A DNA stretch of 64,000 bases from contig JAHBBC010000004.1 of NCBI GenBank assembly GCA_019915015.1, forward strand, positions 930,001 to 994,000, read 5' to 3'. The position numbers were made by a program, and so were the translations under genes. The notes below the pieces were generated by a model that saw only the letters and a list, made by a program, of their open reading frames with translations, ran no database searches and was not told where the DNA came from. Shown in pieces: positions 1 through 10,748 of this stretch (position 1 is its first letter; every line of letters begins with the position of its first letter). The DNA is from Auriscalpium vulgare (taxonomy: Eukaryota; Basidiomycota; Agaricomycetes; Russulales; Auriscalpiaceae).

Positions 1-515
1 ACACATTTCCTTGTTACAGTAAGAGAAGCCGGAGGACTCAGTCCTCGGCTCCCGCTTCGAAGCTCAAGCCTCGCCGCTGCTCGCACACTTTATCCGCAAC
101 ACCGCTCGGGAGCTCCCTCACCCGACCAACGCCTCCCAGTCCGACTCTGGAACGCGACGCGCGGCGAGGGCGCGTAGGAACGCGATCCCGACGTCGTTCG
201 GGGTCACCGAACGGCGCCTCGGCCGAGCGCGCAGGAAGAATACCTCGATCGCGAGTCGCTTGGGCGTTCATCGAGGGGCTCATGGTGCTTGAGGGCGGCG
301 TGCTGGTGATGCAGGGACTGCGTCTCGCTCGCTGTGGAGGGTGAGCACCTCGCATGTGACTACGCGCACGTGTCGTCTGCCAGCTGACTTTGTGCCCTCA
401 GAGCGACGACAAGGACGACGGAGGCCGGAACGGCGACGACGAGGAGCCCCAGGGACTCGCCTTTGACGAGCAGTTGCTCGACTTGGACCGGCGGGTTCGC
501 GCCTCTGTAGCGTAA
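1..515 (+). CDS. 3' end of an unrecognised gene with acidic C-terminus (partial)
   Basis: The gene runs in from the left edge. The last exon is clear: acceptor ending at 401, then 402-515 encodes 37 residues rich in Asp/Glu and ends in TAA. A consistent upstream path is an exon to about 172 (reading EDSVLGSRFEAQASPLL), a 26-nt exon 315-340 and the final exon, all joined in phase by GT-AG introns. The exon at the left edge is the least certain, because it needs an acceptor near 23. No domain is recognisable. The acidic tail resembles those of two other predicted proteins in the window (27-32 kb and 38-40 kb), but this is compositional only. Moderate confidence in the last exon, low in the rest. 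Confidence 0.4.
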
Positions 516-884
516 CAGGCGCGCACTTGCATTATCTTGTACCTAGTAGCATGACTATACATTGTGATACCTATGTAAAGCCTCGTACATTAGAATACCT
601 TTGGAAAAACGTGGGGTACATTAGAACAGCATTATAAAGGGTTATAATCTGCCGCGCGTATTACAGCCGCTGAAATCGGCTGTAACCGGCTGTGACATTT
701 CGAGGTTTTGCGCGGCCTGCACTCTACCCCGTTCGTCGAGCCCCGCGCCGGCGTACATGCGTACATGTAGTACTGCTGTGGCGCACTGCCGCACTTGGCC
801 CCTGGGTAGTCGTTTCCCCGGGCCGCTCCCTCCATGTGCTCTACACACTGACCGGCTCCGTCGACGACGACAACGACGACGAGC

Positions 885-1125
885 CCCTCGCCCGTAAGCA
901 CCGTCTGCTCGTCATCGAAAAGTTTACTCACCAATTGTTATCAGGGAGCTCATTTCGCGCGGCAAAAACCAAGCAAACGGGCCGAGGACGCCCCTATCCT
1001 CCTTTCTCCTCCGCGAGTCTCTCGTCACGGTGCGGCTCCCCACCTCTGTGGGCCGTGAGCACCGTCAGCTAGTCATAGAGAACGTTTCTCACCAATTGTT
1101 CTCACAGAGGTCATTCTGCGCGGAG
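885..1125. repeat. Imperfect tandem duplication upstream of the F-box gene
   Basis: Two copies of a roughly 155-bp unit. Both contain a GTAAGC/GTGAGC-ACCGTC block followed about 30 bp later by CTCACCAATTGTT and a TCATT-CGCGCGG-like block. The second copy ends directly before the start codon of the F-box gene, so part of that gene's 5' leader derives from the duplication. Confidence 0.6.
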
Positions 1126-1133
1126 TTGCCTTG

Positions 1134-2675
1134 ATGCGTCTTGCTAGTGCCGTCCCGATTGCACGCCTGCCGCCTGAGATCATCAGCCTCATCTTCTCCA
1201 TCCTCTCCTCAGTCGACCGTCCGAACTCTAATCGATATCTGGACCACAGACGCAGGCGGGTCAGGTACAAGCTGGGCTGGGTGACCGTCACCCACGTCTG
1301 CCAGCGCTGGCGCTCCATCGCCCTACTCAATCCCTCTCTCTGGGCATCCGCCATCGAGGTCCCGTCCGTGCTCGGCGAGCGTTGGGCCGCGCTCTTCGTT
1401 ACCCGCGCCCACAACTTGCCGCTAACAGTTTGGGAAGATTTTCCCGTTGTCAACCATGGTGTGGCGGACCGCGATACCTCGTTCATCGGCGCCAATATCG
1501 GGACCATCATGCACCTGCGCACCTACCTCACTTCCGCACGCGTACTCTGCCAGCTCGCGCCGCTCCTTCACACCCTACATATCCAAGTTCATGACCGCCA
1601 ACCGCTCCCGGATGCCCTGCCAGTGCCATTGTTCTGCGGTGCTGCAAGCGTGCCGGAGTTGCGGCACCTGTCTGTGACCACGTTTCGACCGAAGCACTGG
1701 ACACCACTGCTGTGCGCGCAGCTCGTCTCGGTTGATATGAAATTTACCGATATCCTGGACAACGCAGAAGTTGCCTCCATCTTGGCCCCGATGGCGAGGA
1801 TGCCCACGCTGGAGCGGCTGTCACTGCGAGTGGCACTGGATGACCCTGACGGGGTGCCGCCAACCCTGCTGCCTGCACTGCGACACCTCACCCTGAGGGA
1901 CACTGTTGACGAAGTACTGCCATTCCTCGCCCGTCTCGAACTTCCTGCGGATGTCCGTCTTACTTGCTATGTCACAAACTGTGAGTACGGCTGGGCGGAT
2001 GGACTCCCTGCACTCCTCCCGGCGATGATGACATGCGCCCGCGCCACCGCCATCTCGCGCGTCGATGTCAGGCAGGCGCCGCGGGTCCCTTTCCAGAGGG
2101 GTCAAGTGCCGTGTCTACAAGACGACGGATATCCGGATGTGGAGGTGGGAGCGTGGCGCAGCGGAGATACGGACGGCGCACCCGCTCTGACGGTTCGGTT
2201 CAGCGAGTGGGAGAACGTCCCGGTCGTGTTGGAGTCTCTTTTATCGACGCACCTGGAGGAGCTCGCTGTCGCAGGCGATCAGTTCGACGCTGCGTGGTTC
2301 GATGCCCTTGGGAGTGCACCTTGTCTGCGCCTCGTCACTCTCACAGGTGGCGTGGTGCGTCAATTTTGCGCTGCGCTCGAGAGCACGCCGGGCCTCATAC
2401 CTGTGCTCTCCAAGATCGTGGTCAAAATCCAGGGGCGTTCTCTGGCTCTGAGCATTCTGCAGGACGCACTGACGCAGCTCCTCCCTGCCCACACAGCGCT
2501 GAGGGAGCTCGAGGTGGTAGGGTCTGACGAGGACGAGGCGTATACGCGCATGCTGCGGGAAGCTGTGCCCGAACTGGCGATTTGGTGGCGCAAGCCGGAG
2601 CCCGAGGAGGAGGTGGTGGCAGAGGAAGAGGACTACTCGGACGGGTATTCGGACACGATTACATCAACGCAGTAA
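1134..2675 (+). CDS. F-box-like protein (basidiomycete long form)
   Basis: Uninterrupted frame of 513 residues from ATG 1134 (a TTG lies just before it) to TAA. Residues about 10-68 match the basidiomycete F-box-like domain: LPPEIISLIFSIL, then VTHVCQRWRSIALLNPSLWAS. This family is expected to dock the protein on Skp1 of an SCF ubiquitin ligase. The remaining 440 residues look like the usual degenerate leucine-rich substrate-recognition region, with repeated L-x-x-L and HL-L spacings and no catalytic motif. The C-terminus is acidic (PEEEVVAEEEDYSDGYSD). The gene has no introns, as is common for this expanded family. The substrate cannot be inferred. The F-box call is confident; the biological role is unknown. 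Confidence 0.85.
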   Translation: MRLASAVPIARLPPEIISLIFSILSSVDRPNSNRYLDHRRRRVRYKLGWVTVTHVCQRWRSIALLNPSLWASAIEVPSVLGERWAALFVTRAHNLPLTVWEDFPVVNHGVADRDTSFIGANIGTIMHLRTYLTSARVLCQLAPLLHTLHIQVHDRQPLPDALPVPLFCGAASVPELRHLSVTTFRPKHWTPLLCAQLVSVDMKFTDILDNAEVASILAPMARMPTLERLSLRVALDDPDGVPPTLLPALRHLTLRDTVDEVLPFLARLELPADVRLTCYVTNCEYGWADGLPALLPAMMTCARATAISRVDVRQAPRVPFQRGQVPCLQDDGYPDVEVGAWRSGDTDGAPALTVRFSEWENVPVVLESLLSTHLEELAVAGDQFDAAWFDALGSAPCLRLVTLTGGVVRQFCAALESTPGLIPVLSKIVVKIQGRSLALSILQDALTQLLPAHTALRELEVVGSDEDEAYTRMLREAVPELAIWWRKPEPEEEVVAEEEDYSDGYSDTITSTQ

Positions 2676-4117
2676 TGACCGCGAGTGCCTCCGGTGAGGC
2701 TGTGCTTTTACACTGTGTAATGACCATATCTGAATGTATTTGGTGCAACCAGTTGGGCGCCGATATTTGAGGCTGCGAACCAGCATGAGTTGAAGAAGAT
2801 CGACGTGAAGAAAATTACGTCGAGCGACGCGCGCCAGCTCGAGAAGGAGCACGGCACGGAAAAAGGGTGGCGAGGAGGCGACCGGCGATGGCTCTGAGTA
2901 TTGCGGTTCCCTGCCGTCCCCTGTTGTAGTCATTCCCTTCTGGCACGGGAAGTTACCTTTCATCTTCGATCATCGTATCTGGCCGGCTGGCGTGGGCAGC
3001 TCATCTACGTCGCAACTCAACTAGATACCAAAAAAAAAGCATTCCTTGTTGCTATGTACAGTTTGTGTATAAAATAAGTACAGGGTCAAGTCAAACGTTT
3101 GCAGCATACCAGGCGGCCGCAGCCCTCAGCGTAGCATGTACCGAAAAATGTGCACCCTCGTAGTCAAGAATATAGCTCGAAATGCGGTCGCTACAAAGTA
3201 AGTCAGCTGAAGAGCTGGGTAAATTGGAGAGAGCGCTCACAATGACCCCGTAAATATGCCCCTTTGCCGTCCCTTAACGATAGCATAGACAGACTGTGGT
3301 TCAGGTTCGGGTATGGGCGCGGACCAGATGCTTCTCAACACTGCACTGAGTACTTATACTCCCCAGTCATTCCTCCTCAATACCTCACTGTTGCCATTTG
3401 CATGCTCTCCACTCTCCATACCGCGAGTTCGTCTGGCTGCCACGAGAGAACCGGCCAAGTCGGAGGATATGTGCTCAGCACATGGATGGTGACAGGCGTC
3501 CGACAGATGCAAGACAAGAAGCAAGAAGATTGCATTGAAACATAGGAAGTCTTCTACATGAAGCCCCACCCGGAGATGAAAGGAGCGAGTGGTGGAAAGA
3601 GGAAGGGCGGGGCGGTCACCCAGAAAGGGCGGCGGCGGGATGATCAACGCTGTCAGCCATATCGAAGCACGGACATATCGGCCGGCGGGCCGGCGGGCCG
3701 GCAAGAAATGAATTAAGTAAGCTGTGGGACCGCCTGCTCAGCCAAATTCGGCGTTCCAAACCAAGGGCCACTGCCCGATGCGGATGATTAAGTAGCAAAA
3801 ATGTTTACAAACCAAAAGTGACTGCCCGGGGGCGGCTGATTCATTGCCAAAAACATGCTGATGAAGCAAAAAGAGGCCAGTTTCCACGAAACAGCAACGA
3901 AAAACAGCCAGAAACCAAGAATTTCAAATTCTACAGCCAGCAGATGTATACGTGACCGTCACACTTTCGATTCACACCAAAAATCGCGAAGACCTGGCCT
4001 AACGGACCAGGAATATTCTACTTTCTGGGGCCTGGACAAATACGCAACTCGCCCACAGAGGGGAATTCGATACGGCATTCCGCGTTGAGCTTCCCGTTAA
4101 GTGCCCATCTGTAGCTA
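2676..4117. other. No supported gene
   Basis: Intergenic between two converging genes. On the + strand about 2768-2899 reads as a lysine/glutamate-rich stretch (EAANQHELKKIDVKK) with codon use like a coding relic, but it has no start or flanking exon. A short GCCGGCGG triplication lies near 3681-3703. I see nothing else of note. Confidence 0.4.
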
Positions 4118-4195
4118 CATAACATACCCGGCGCTCACCCAGGATAAGGTAAGGCGGGTGCGTCACTCGAGGGGTATGGATGACCAAGGCCGGAT
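4118..4195. repeat. Short dispersed repeat (copy 1 of 3)
   Basis: About 70 bp sharing the blocks GGATAAGGT and ACTCGAGGGG-ATGGATG with sequences near 16028-16125 and 48110-48208. In this copy the reverse strand supplies the last codons and stop of the transcription-factor gene on the minus strand. Confidence 0.55.
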
Positions 4196-7100
4196 GTGTG
4201 AAGACCAGCGGGTTTGTCGCGAGTAGTCGCGGGGCCGGCACTGAGGACACGGCGTGCTTTCTTCCGTAAATGGCGTTGGTTTTGAAACCTACGCTTCCAG
4301 TGGGTTACAATAAGCAGCTGGGAACATGGGCCCGCACCAGTTGTGAACACTATCCGCCGACATGTCTAATTTCTTCGCCAACGCTTCACGATCCACCGTC
4401 GTCGGCTTCGCGTTACGTTGGAAGGCTTTCATCAGCTTCTCTAGCTGAAACTCATCGGCACGCTTGCGCTTGGCACCCTTGCGCTTCTTCTTGACCTCGT
4501 TGGCAATGGGGTCCCGAGCTCGCGTGCAGGGCAGCTGAGCACCGCTCCCGACGGGCGTCGTTATTTCAACCGACGCATCATGATGGCCTATCTGAGATGT
4601 CGGCCGTGGAGAATCTGGAAAGCATTGGGGGACGTGAGCGGGAATCGCGAAAGCGGAGTCAGAACACGCACAGGGAGTATCCTGGTCAGACATCATCTTC
4701 TCAATTCGGTGACTACCAAGACCCCCAGGTCCTCTCGACTCTTCAAAGCTGGTTGCATGAAATGCATGACAATCAAGGATAAATATCCCTCTCTTGCGAT
4801 GCTCTTCGCGAGTCAGAGAAACCGGGTATTGACACACCCTGTGCTGTTTCAAACACCTGCTGCATTCTGGTCGACCTCCGCTACACTACATTATATATGC
4901 CCACAGTTAGCTCGTAGATCTAGATGTTCACATTATACGAGTACACTCACCCTACGTCTATCCCGAAAACAATTGAGACAAGCCTGACCTGGCGACAGAC
5001 GTTGTGGGAACTCTTCTGCAAACCGAGGTAGATCGTCTTCAGTATAAACGCCGTGCTCTACGACGTCTGGATCTTGCAGCCTCGGCACGTAATCCTCTCC
5101 CAGACAATCCTCTCCCAGACGAACCACTTCACTCGGAGTAAGTGGATTCATCCATGCAAGTATAAGCTTGTCGTCAACTTGATTATGGGAAGTTGGATCA
5201 CAGATAATGGAGTTGTTGAAATCGTTCGCAAGGACTTTCGTGAGGTCAGTGACGTCGATTTCGTTTAATGCCGGTGCGCCGCCTCCGCCGCCTGCTCCCG
5301 CTGCCATCGAAATTGGAAGGAATGGGCGAGTTGCAGCATCTGCAGGGGCATCGGTGAGCTCCATGACGGAGAGCGGCCGAGAGTGATGCGGTGACTCGCT
5401 GCCGTCGCCCCCAGCAGTCCCAAGGCGCTCTGCGGCATCATCGTCTCCTGGGAAGCGGCCTGCGAGATTGGTGACGCGACAGTCCACTTGGTGCGCCCTC
5501 TCTTTCTTCTGTGATTGGCGTTGGTTTTGAGACCTACGGTTCCAGTGAGTTACAATGAAGGTAGATGGGAAGATGGGCCCGCACCAGATCTGAACACTAC
5601 GCGCCGACATGTCTAATTCCTGCGCCAAAGCTACACGCTCCTCCGTCGACGGCATTGCGTTACTTTGGCAGGCTTTGATCAGCACTTCTAGCTGAGACTG
5701 ATTGGCACGCTTGCGCTTCTTCTTGACCTCGTTGGCAATGGGGTCCCGAGATCGCGCGTATTTTGTGAGGTCATTGATGACCGTGCCGTCGATTTCGTTT
5801 GATGCTGGTGCGCCGCCTGCTCCCGCTGCCTCTGGAATTGGTAAAAATGGTCGAGTTGCTGCATCTGCATCGGCGGCATTGCTGGAGAGCGGCCGAGATC
5901 GAGCGGCTGACTCGCTGCCGTCGCCCCCAGCGCCAAGGCGCTCCAGTGCGGCATCATCGTCTCCTGGGAAAGGTCGAGGGACGGATGCAGCGGGTCGGTC
6001 GGCGAGCGCCGGCGCGTGGAAGGAAAAGGGAGAGTCGTATCCGGATGCGCCAAGTTCTCCTGCATCTCCGGGTTGGAAGGCGGGCCCGCCGAGGCCTGCG
6101 TGTGCGGCGGGTGGCTGAAGTGCGGCGGCGGCGGGGTGCGCCGGCTCACGGGCGCGTTCACCATGAGGGTGTTGAGAGGATAAATAATCGCTGAGCCCGC
6201 GAATCCCGCCCAATCCAGGTCTTCCGCCCGGGAAATCGCCGAGAGCAAGGTCGGTGGAGTAGTACGCTGTGGGGGCGGTACCGAGACGTGTAGCGGTGGA
6301 CGGCCGTCCCGGGCCCGGTAGGGGAAGTAGCGGTTGTACATGTGCAGAGGAGACGCCAGGAGTTCCGATAGCTCCTGCATCTAAATTCGGAGGCATGGGT
6401 TCTAGACATTCTAATGACCCTTCATCGTGTTGTGCTCGGACACAAGAGACGGAAGTCGTGAACGCCTTCGAGTTCGAGAGATGGCCATCGACATCGCCCA
6501 ACGGAGGATCGACGGCAAGATGAAGATCCTGGACGCTCGGATAATAACTTGTGTGATGGCTTGCCGACTTGATAAATGAGCCCGCAAAAGGAAAGGTATG
6601 TTCGATCGGTGTGTGCGTTGTGAGAGGGAAAGCGATGTCGTCCGCGGAAGGAATTGCGGCGCTATTCGCTAAGGAGAGCAACATCTCGTTTTCCATCGTT
6701 CTACAGCCATCGGCTGTCGCAATCGAACTCCTGCCGAAATATGTGGTCTGCCCGAGCTGTGGCAGGTCGATAGAATAGCTGGGGATGGGTTTGGGAATGA
6801 TCTCCTGCTCAGAGAGCTGGGGATAGCCGAACAATCCGACGACATCGCGGTCGAACAACCGCAACGCCGCCGTTTGCGACGGCGCGTCTACATGATTAGA
6901 AGTTTTCTCTGGTCAGTCTGCGGGTCTGAACAGCACAGCATGCACGTACCGTAGTCGAGCACAAAGTCGGATTTATGATGAAGCACGTTACCCTCCGCAA
7001 GAGGATGATCGCCGGTCCAAGCGGGGCCTCCAATTTCCCCCTCGTCCTGAGGACATAGAGAATCGTCGGCGGTGTATGTGAGGAAACGGACACAATCATG

Positions 7101-7307
7101 CGCCCCATAGACTATGATGACGGACTCCGTCGGTCAGTCCATCTCCTTCTGTTAAGCACCACCGTACTCACCGCTATGGGAAACTCCTTGACCTATCCAG
7201 CCTGGAAAGTCTCCAGTTGAAACTGCGGCTCCGGCATCGTCCCATACTTGCTCGAACAGAGGGAGATGTTCAGCAAAGGAAGTAAAGTCGAGCGTGCGAT
7301 CTGACAT
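4135..7307 (-). CDS. Transcription factor with homeodomain - Zn(II)2Cys6 - homeodomain architecture
   Basis: Predicted nuclear DNA-binding protein of 961 aa. Six exons join in phase: 7172-7307, 6950-7111, 5585-6887, 4951-5533, 4338-4885, 4135-4288. HD1 (about residues 487-546) has the Hom1-like core MPSTEERVALAQELDMSARS; removal of the 51-nt intron 5534-5584 gives recognition helix WSQNQR (W534). The zinc cluster uses C719, C722, C729, C736, C739 and C746, exact CX2CX6CX6CX2CX6C, and is completed only by splicing 4886-4950. HD2 (about 864-923) has a complete WFQNQR helix after splicing 4289-4337. HD1 lies between two copies of a segment beginning FPGDDDAA, so the domain sits inside an internal duplication. 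HD1 has Ser where Phe49 is usual, so it may bind weakly. A second copy of the gene without homeodomains lies at 54970-56957. Exon structure is confident; function is inferred from domains. Confidence 0.8.
5250..5985. repeat. Direct repeats flanking the first homeodomain exon region
   Basis: About 215-bp direct repeats at roughly 5250-5465 and 5765-5980, inside the coding region. They share GTCGATTTCGTTT-ATGC-GGTGCGCCGCC near one end and GGCATCATCGTCTCCTGGGAA near the other. The sequence between them encodes homeodomain 1 and its intron. The block B gene has only one truncated copy of this segment and no homeodomain. Confidence 0.7.
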
Positions 7308-8640
7308 GATCGTACGAGGTAAAAAGCGCGATCCGGCGGAAGCTGAAACAGCGACGTAGCACAACACATGTGCCGCGCACGGTCACTTACTACTGCCTTT
7401 CGTCTACCTCTTCCTCCATCGCACATAAGGACACCTTTCAGATCTTCTTCAACCTATACTTAATCAGTTTCTATCGGTCTGACGCGCTATCAACCCGGTC
7501 ATCCTCACTGTTGATTTCCTGCTCGTACCTTAGTATCTTCGTAGTTCACGACGCCTTTATTCACGACCGGGATGTCTTGGGGACTTATCAAACAGTTAAC
7601 TCACCTTCCCCATTGTGCATCGCCCACGGTAAGCACCCGTTCGCACCGTAAAGCCGTAAATTCACAAGCTGACGAGCTCGACGGCCCCAACACCCCGGTT
7701 AGTCGGCTCGTATACTTTGATCGGATCCGACTAACCTGCTACCGTCAGACACCCCGCATCGGTCGTCATTCGGAGAAGCCGTCGTCCTATGCATGCGATG
7801 AGCTGTACGCCTAATCATCTCATATGCTTCATCGCACTCGCCTGTAAGTCGCCCTTCCTTCAATACACAGGAATGTTTTTCACCGCATATATCTTCTATA
7901 TTGCCACTTCATCTTCAACTTGAGATAGCCGCAGGCCGCAGCGCGGCTGAAAGAGTGACCGTGAGCGCATTATGCAAACCAAACGGGCGCACTCACCTGA
8001 AAAATCCAATTGATTTTCACCTCACATCTTCCTATACCGCCGTATATCCTTCGCATGGGCAGCGCAGCTGAAAGAGCAATCGTAAGCGCATCATGCATCA
8101 ACCAAGCGGGCACACTCACCTAAAATCTAATTGATTTTCACCCCACAGATCTCCTATGTCGCCACATATTGTTCGCATGAGCAAGCCGCAGGCGGCGTGG
8201 GTTAGATCACCTAGTGATTCCGACCCATCCCATGCGCTCTCCACCGTAGCCGTCAAACACCCAACGTCCAACCATGAGCGTATACAATCGCATACCTTGC
8301 AATATACGTTCGATCTGCATTTATATCGGTCCTGCTGATAACATAAGTTTAACGATATTGCTGTTTCAGATACTCACTTTGCACTCCTTTCCTCAGGAAT
8401 CACGACCGCATGTGCTTTCTAACCAACCAGCAGGCCATCCTACTTACAGATCCTACACATCAGATCCTCATGAGTCGTACAAACACTCACCGATATACGC
8501 GCACAACGTCCATCTATCCTCCGACACATATTGCATAGGCCACACAAATGTTCCAATGACGGTAGTTTTCTAAATGCTACAAACATGTAACCCACTCACC
8601 TGCTACATTTTGACAAAAAATCTGCTTTTTGTTTAGCAGG
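7308..8640. repeat. Intergenic region with intron-like tandem units
   Basis: No gene is supported. Three degenerate units of about 125-135 bp at roughly 7880-8200 share AATTGATTTTCACC, a TATATC-CGCC block, GCAGCGCGGCTGAAAG and CACTCACCTGAAAA. Each carries splice-like motifs on one or both strands. Related units occur in block B at about 57530-57800. The region separates the divergent transcription factor and C2H2 relic and should contain the factor's promoter, but I see no clear promoter motif. Confidence 0.45.
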
Positions 8641-9800
8641 AATGTCCCAGCAGGTCAACGAGAGACGACACACCAGCTGTCTTCAGCAAGGCTGCTTCAC
8701 TCCGGTGACCAGACCGCTCTCGCACCCCGCGCCCTCCTTGCTCCTGTCCAAGCCGTTCCGCTGCACGAAGTCAAACTGCAAAAAAGTCGTACAAGCTGGC
8801 GAGCGGCCTCGAGTACCACAGGACACACGGCTCGGTACGACTTGAAGCCGTCGAAGGACCTCGAGAGTGTCGCGAGCCTGTTCGCAGAGACGGATGTGAA
8901 CGGCGGCGAGGGCACGAGCAACGCTCTCGCACCATGCGCCTGCTCCTGTCCCTCGCTGCCCGAAGCCAAACTGCAAAAAAAAAAGTCGTACAAGCAGGCG
9001 AACGGCTTCAAGTACCACGGTTCACAGTGCACGCGGCTCGTGCTTGAAGCCGTCGAAGGAACTCGATAGGGTCGTGAGCCTGCTCGCAGAGAAGGGTGTG
9101 GACGGCGGTGAGGCCGCGGGCAACATGACGAAAGGAGAGATGCAGCGGCTTGGGCCAAGCCAGGGCCAAGCGGAACCCGCGCAAGCCGGGATCTAGAACT
9201 TGAAGGCCTCCTCTTCCACGTCCACGACGCTCTCGCATCCTACCCTCTCCTTGCTCCTGTCCAACCAAACTGCAACAAGGCCAACAAGCACTGGGCGAAC
9301 GGCTTCAAGTACCACAGTACACACGGCTCGTGCGACTTGAAGCCGTCGAAGGACCTCGAACTTGAAGGCCTCCTCTTCCACGTCCACGACGCTCTCGCAT
9401 CCTACCCTCTCCTTGCTCCTGTCCAACCAAACTGCAACAAGGCCAACAAGCACTGGGCGAACGGCTTCGAGTACCACAGTACACACGGCTCGTGCGACTT
9501 GAAGCCGTCGAAGGACCTCGAGAGAAGGGTGCGAAAGGTGGTTAGGCGCGGGCAACAAGGGGCAACATGGCCTAGGGAGAGATGCGCCAGCGACCGCTGC
9601 GATGCGAATGCCAGGCGCCAGCGGAGGTATAAGAGCATGGACGGTCTCCGTGCGTACTTTTTCCCTACCATGCACTCAGCGACTATGTACATGCGTACTA
9701 TACAGTGCATCACTACGGCATCCGAGCACGGCGAGCAAGGGCTGCAGCTCCTGTCAGAGAGAGATGCATCAACTCAAGTGCGAGTGACTAGTGACTGCGC
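8640..9800 (+). pseudogene. Decayed C2H2 zinc-finger gene with amplified finger unit (block A)
   Basis: Four copies of a C2H2 finger segment can be read at about 8745, 8960, 9260 and 9420. The first gives KPFRCTKSNCKK then, after a one-base shift in an A run, SYKLASGLEYHRTHG. Fungal proteins of this type read SYKQANGLKYH-THG. Further down, RRYKSMDGLRA and SEHGEQGLQLLSE match the second finger and the HSG-HG tail of the same family. A-run expansion (6 A and 10 A in the first two copies), shifts and stops make the frame unusable. The relic is divergent from the transcription-factor gene, and the same pairing occurs in block B. Confident as a relic; which ancestral gene is unknown. Confidence 0.7.
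9197..9522. repeat. Near-perfect tandem repeat, 161-bp unit x 2
   Basis: The unit begins AACTTGAAGGCCTCCTCTTC and includes one finger-derived segment of the C2H2 relic. The two copies are almost identical, so this amplification is recent. Confidence 0.75.
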
Positions 9801-10165
9801 ACGATGCGTGGGCACCTCTGGCGACCAATGGCTCCTACCATGCCCAATCCCTTAACACACGAAGGCCCGCCGCCGGATAAGTACATATCAACCCTGCCCT
9901 CTCACACATCACCGCATCATATCTCAGCGTTATAATAAACGGCGGGGAATCTGACTTTCAGCAGACAAGACGTGTTGGTCTACGTACCTGCTCACCATGA
10001 CACCATCACAGCTTTCAGTTTGGATGATCTCGTCATTGATCCATCGCCGTCTCCATTGCTAGTCGTCTCTGCTCATCGAGGGGGGTGTTGTCAGTGGAGT
10101 GCACGGAAAGGCTGAAGTGACTCCGAGTCATCCTCAGTCTACTTTTATCCACGATTAATGTCATA

Positions 10166-10629
10166 ACCGATTTCATAACAGGATATGATGTACTACTGTA
10201 CTGCAAATCAATTCCACTGTGCCCTTAAGCATCACGTACAATCGGCCGGGGCTGTCCAATTGACGACGAGCTGGCGGGGTCTTGGGCCAGTGAGGACCCC
10301 ATGGCCATTGCATTGCCATATACCCCAGATCCTAGCTTCTGGTGGCAGACGAGGTTATAAAAGCGGTACCATGATTTTGACATGTAAAAAGCCACGCTCG
10401 CAGCAATGCCCTGTCGACTACAAGGCGTCACAGTTAGATGGGACTGCAAGAATGCTATGCTAAGTAATACAACGCACCTTTCGACAGCATCGATCGTGGC
10501 ACCGTCGCTCATGTTTCCAGTGGCGTCGGGGCTTGTTGGTGGTGATGGAGAGCTCAGATGGTGGGACGGATGGCGCGGACGGCAGACGAGATTATATGAA
10601 AGCGGTACAATGATTTAGATGTCTAAAAG
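10166..10629. other. No supported gene; imperfect duplication
   Basis: Two related segments near 10345-10395 and 10585-10636 share GACGAG-TTATA and AAGCGGTAC-ATGATTT. No convincing coding region. Confidence 0.4.
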
Positions 10630-10748
10630 GCCTTTCATTGTCGGCGAAACCCGTGCAGAAATTTGGACATGCAGAAGGCCTTTTATTGTCGGCTAAGCCC
10701 GCGCAGAAATTTGGACCGGGCCGTTCATTGTCGGCAAAGCCTGCACCC
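10630..10748. repeat. Short tandem repeat, about 43-bp unit x 2.7
   Basis: Units share GCC-TT-ATTGTCGGC and GCAGAAATTTGGAC. Each unit ends in an acceptor-like GTGCAG/GCGCAG. Confidence 0.65.

Larger units (their letters stand above)
4200..10165. repeat. Block A of a divergent segmental duplication
   Basis: The same order of elements in the same orientation recurs at about 54840-59665: minus-strand zinc-cluster gene, upstream intron-like tandem units, plus-strand C2H2 relic, then a tail containing CTGCTCACCAT...ACAGCTTTCA and GCTCATCGAGGG. The copies differ by many substitutions and indels, so the duplication is old compared with D1/D2. Confidence 0.75.

Noticed and set aside
1073..2593. Several minus-strand frames opposite the F-box gene
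   Set aside because: They are antisense shadows of an intact, recognisable coding sequence.
4135..7307. Classic basidiomycete A mating-type (HD1/HD2) locus
   Set aside because: The homeodomains resemble the Hom1 type and lie in one protein with a zinc cluster. No mitochondrial intermediate peptidase gene or divergent HD pair is present.
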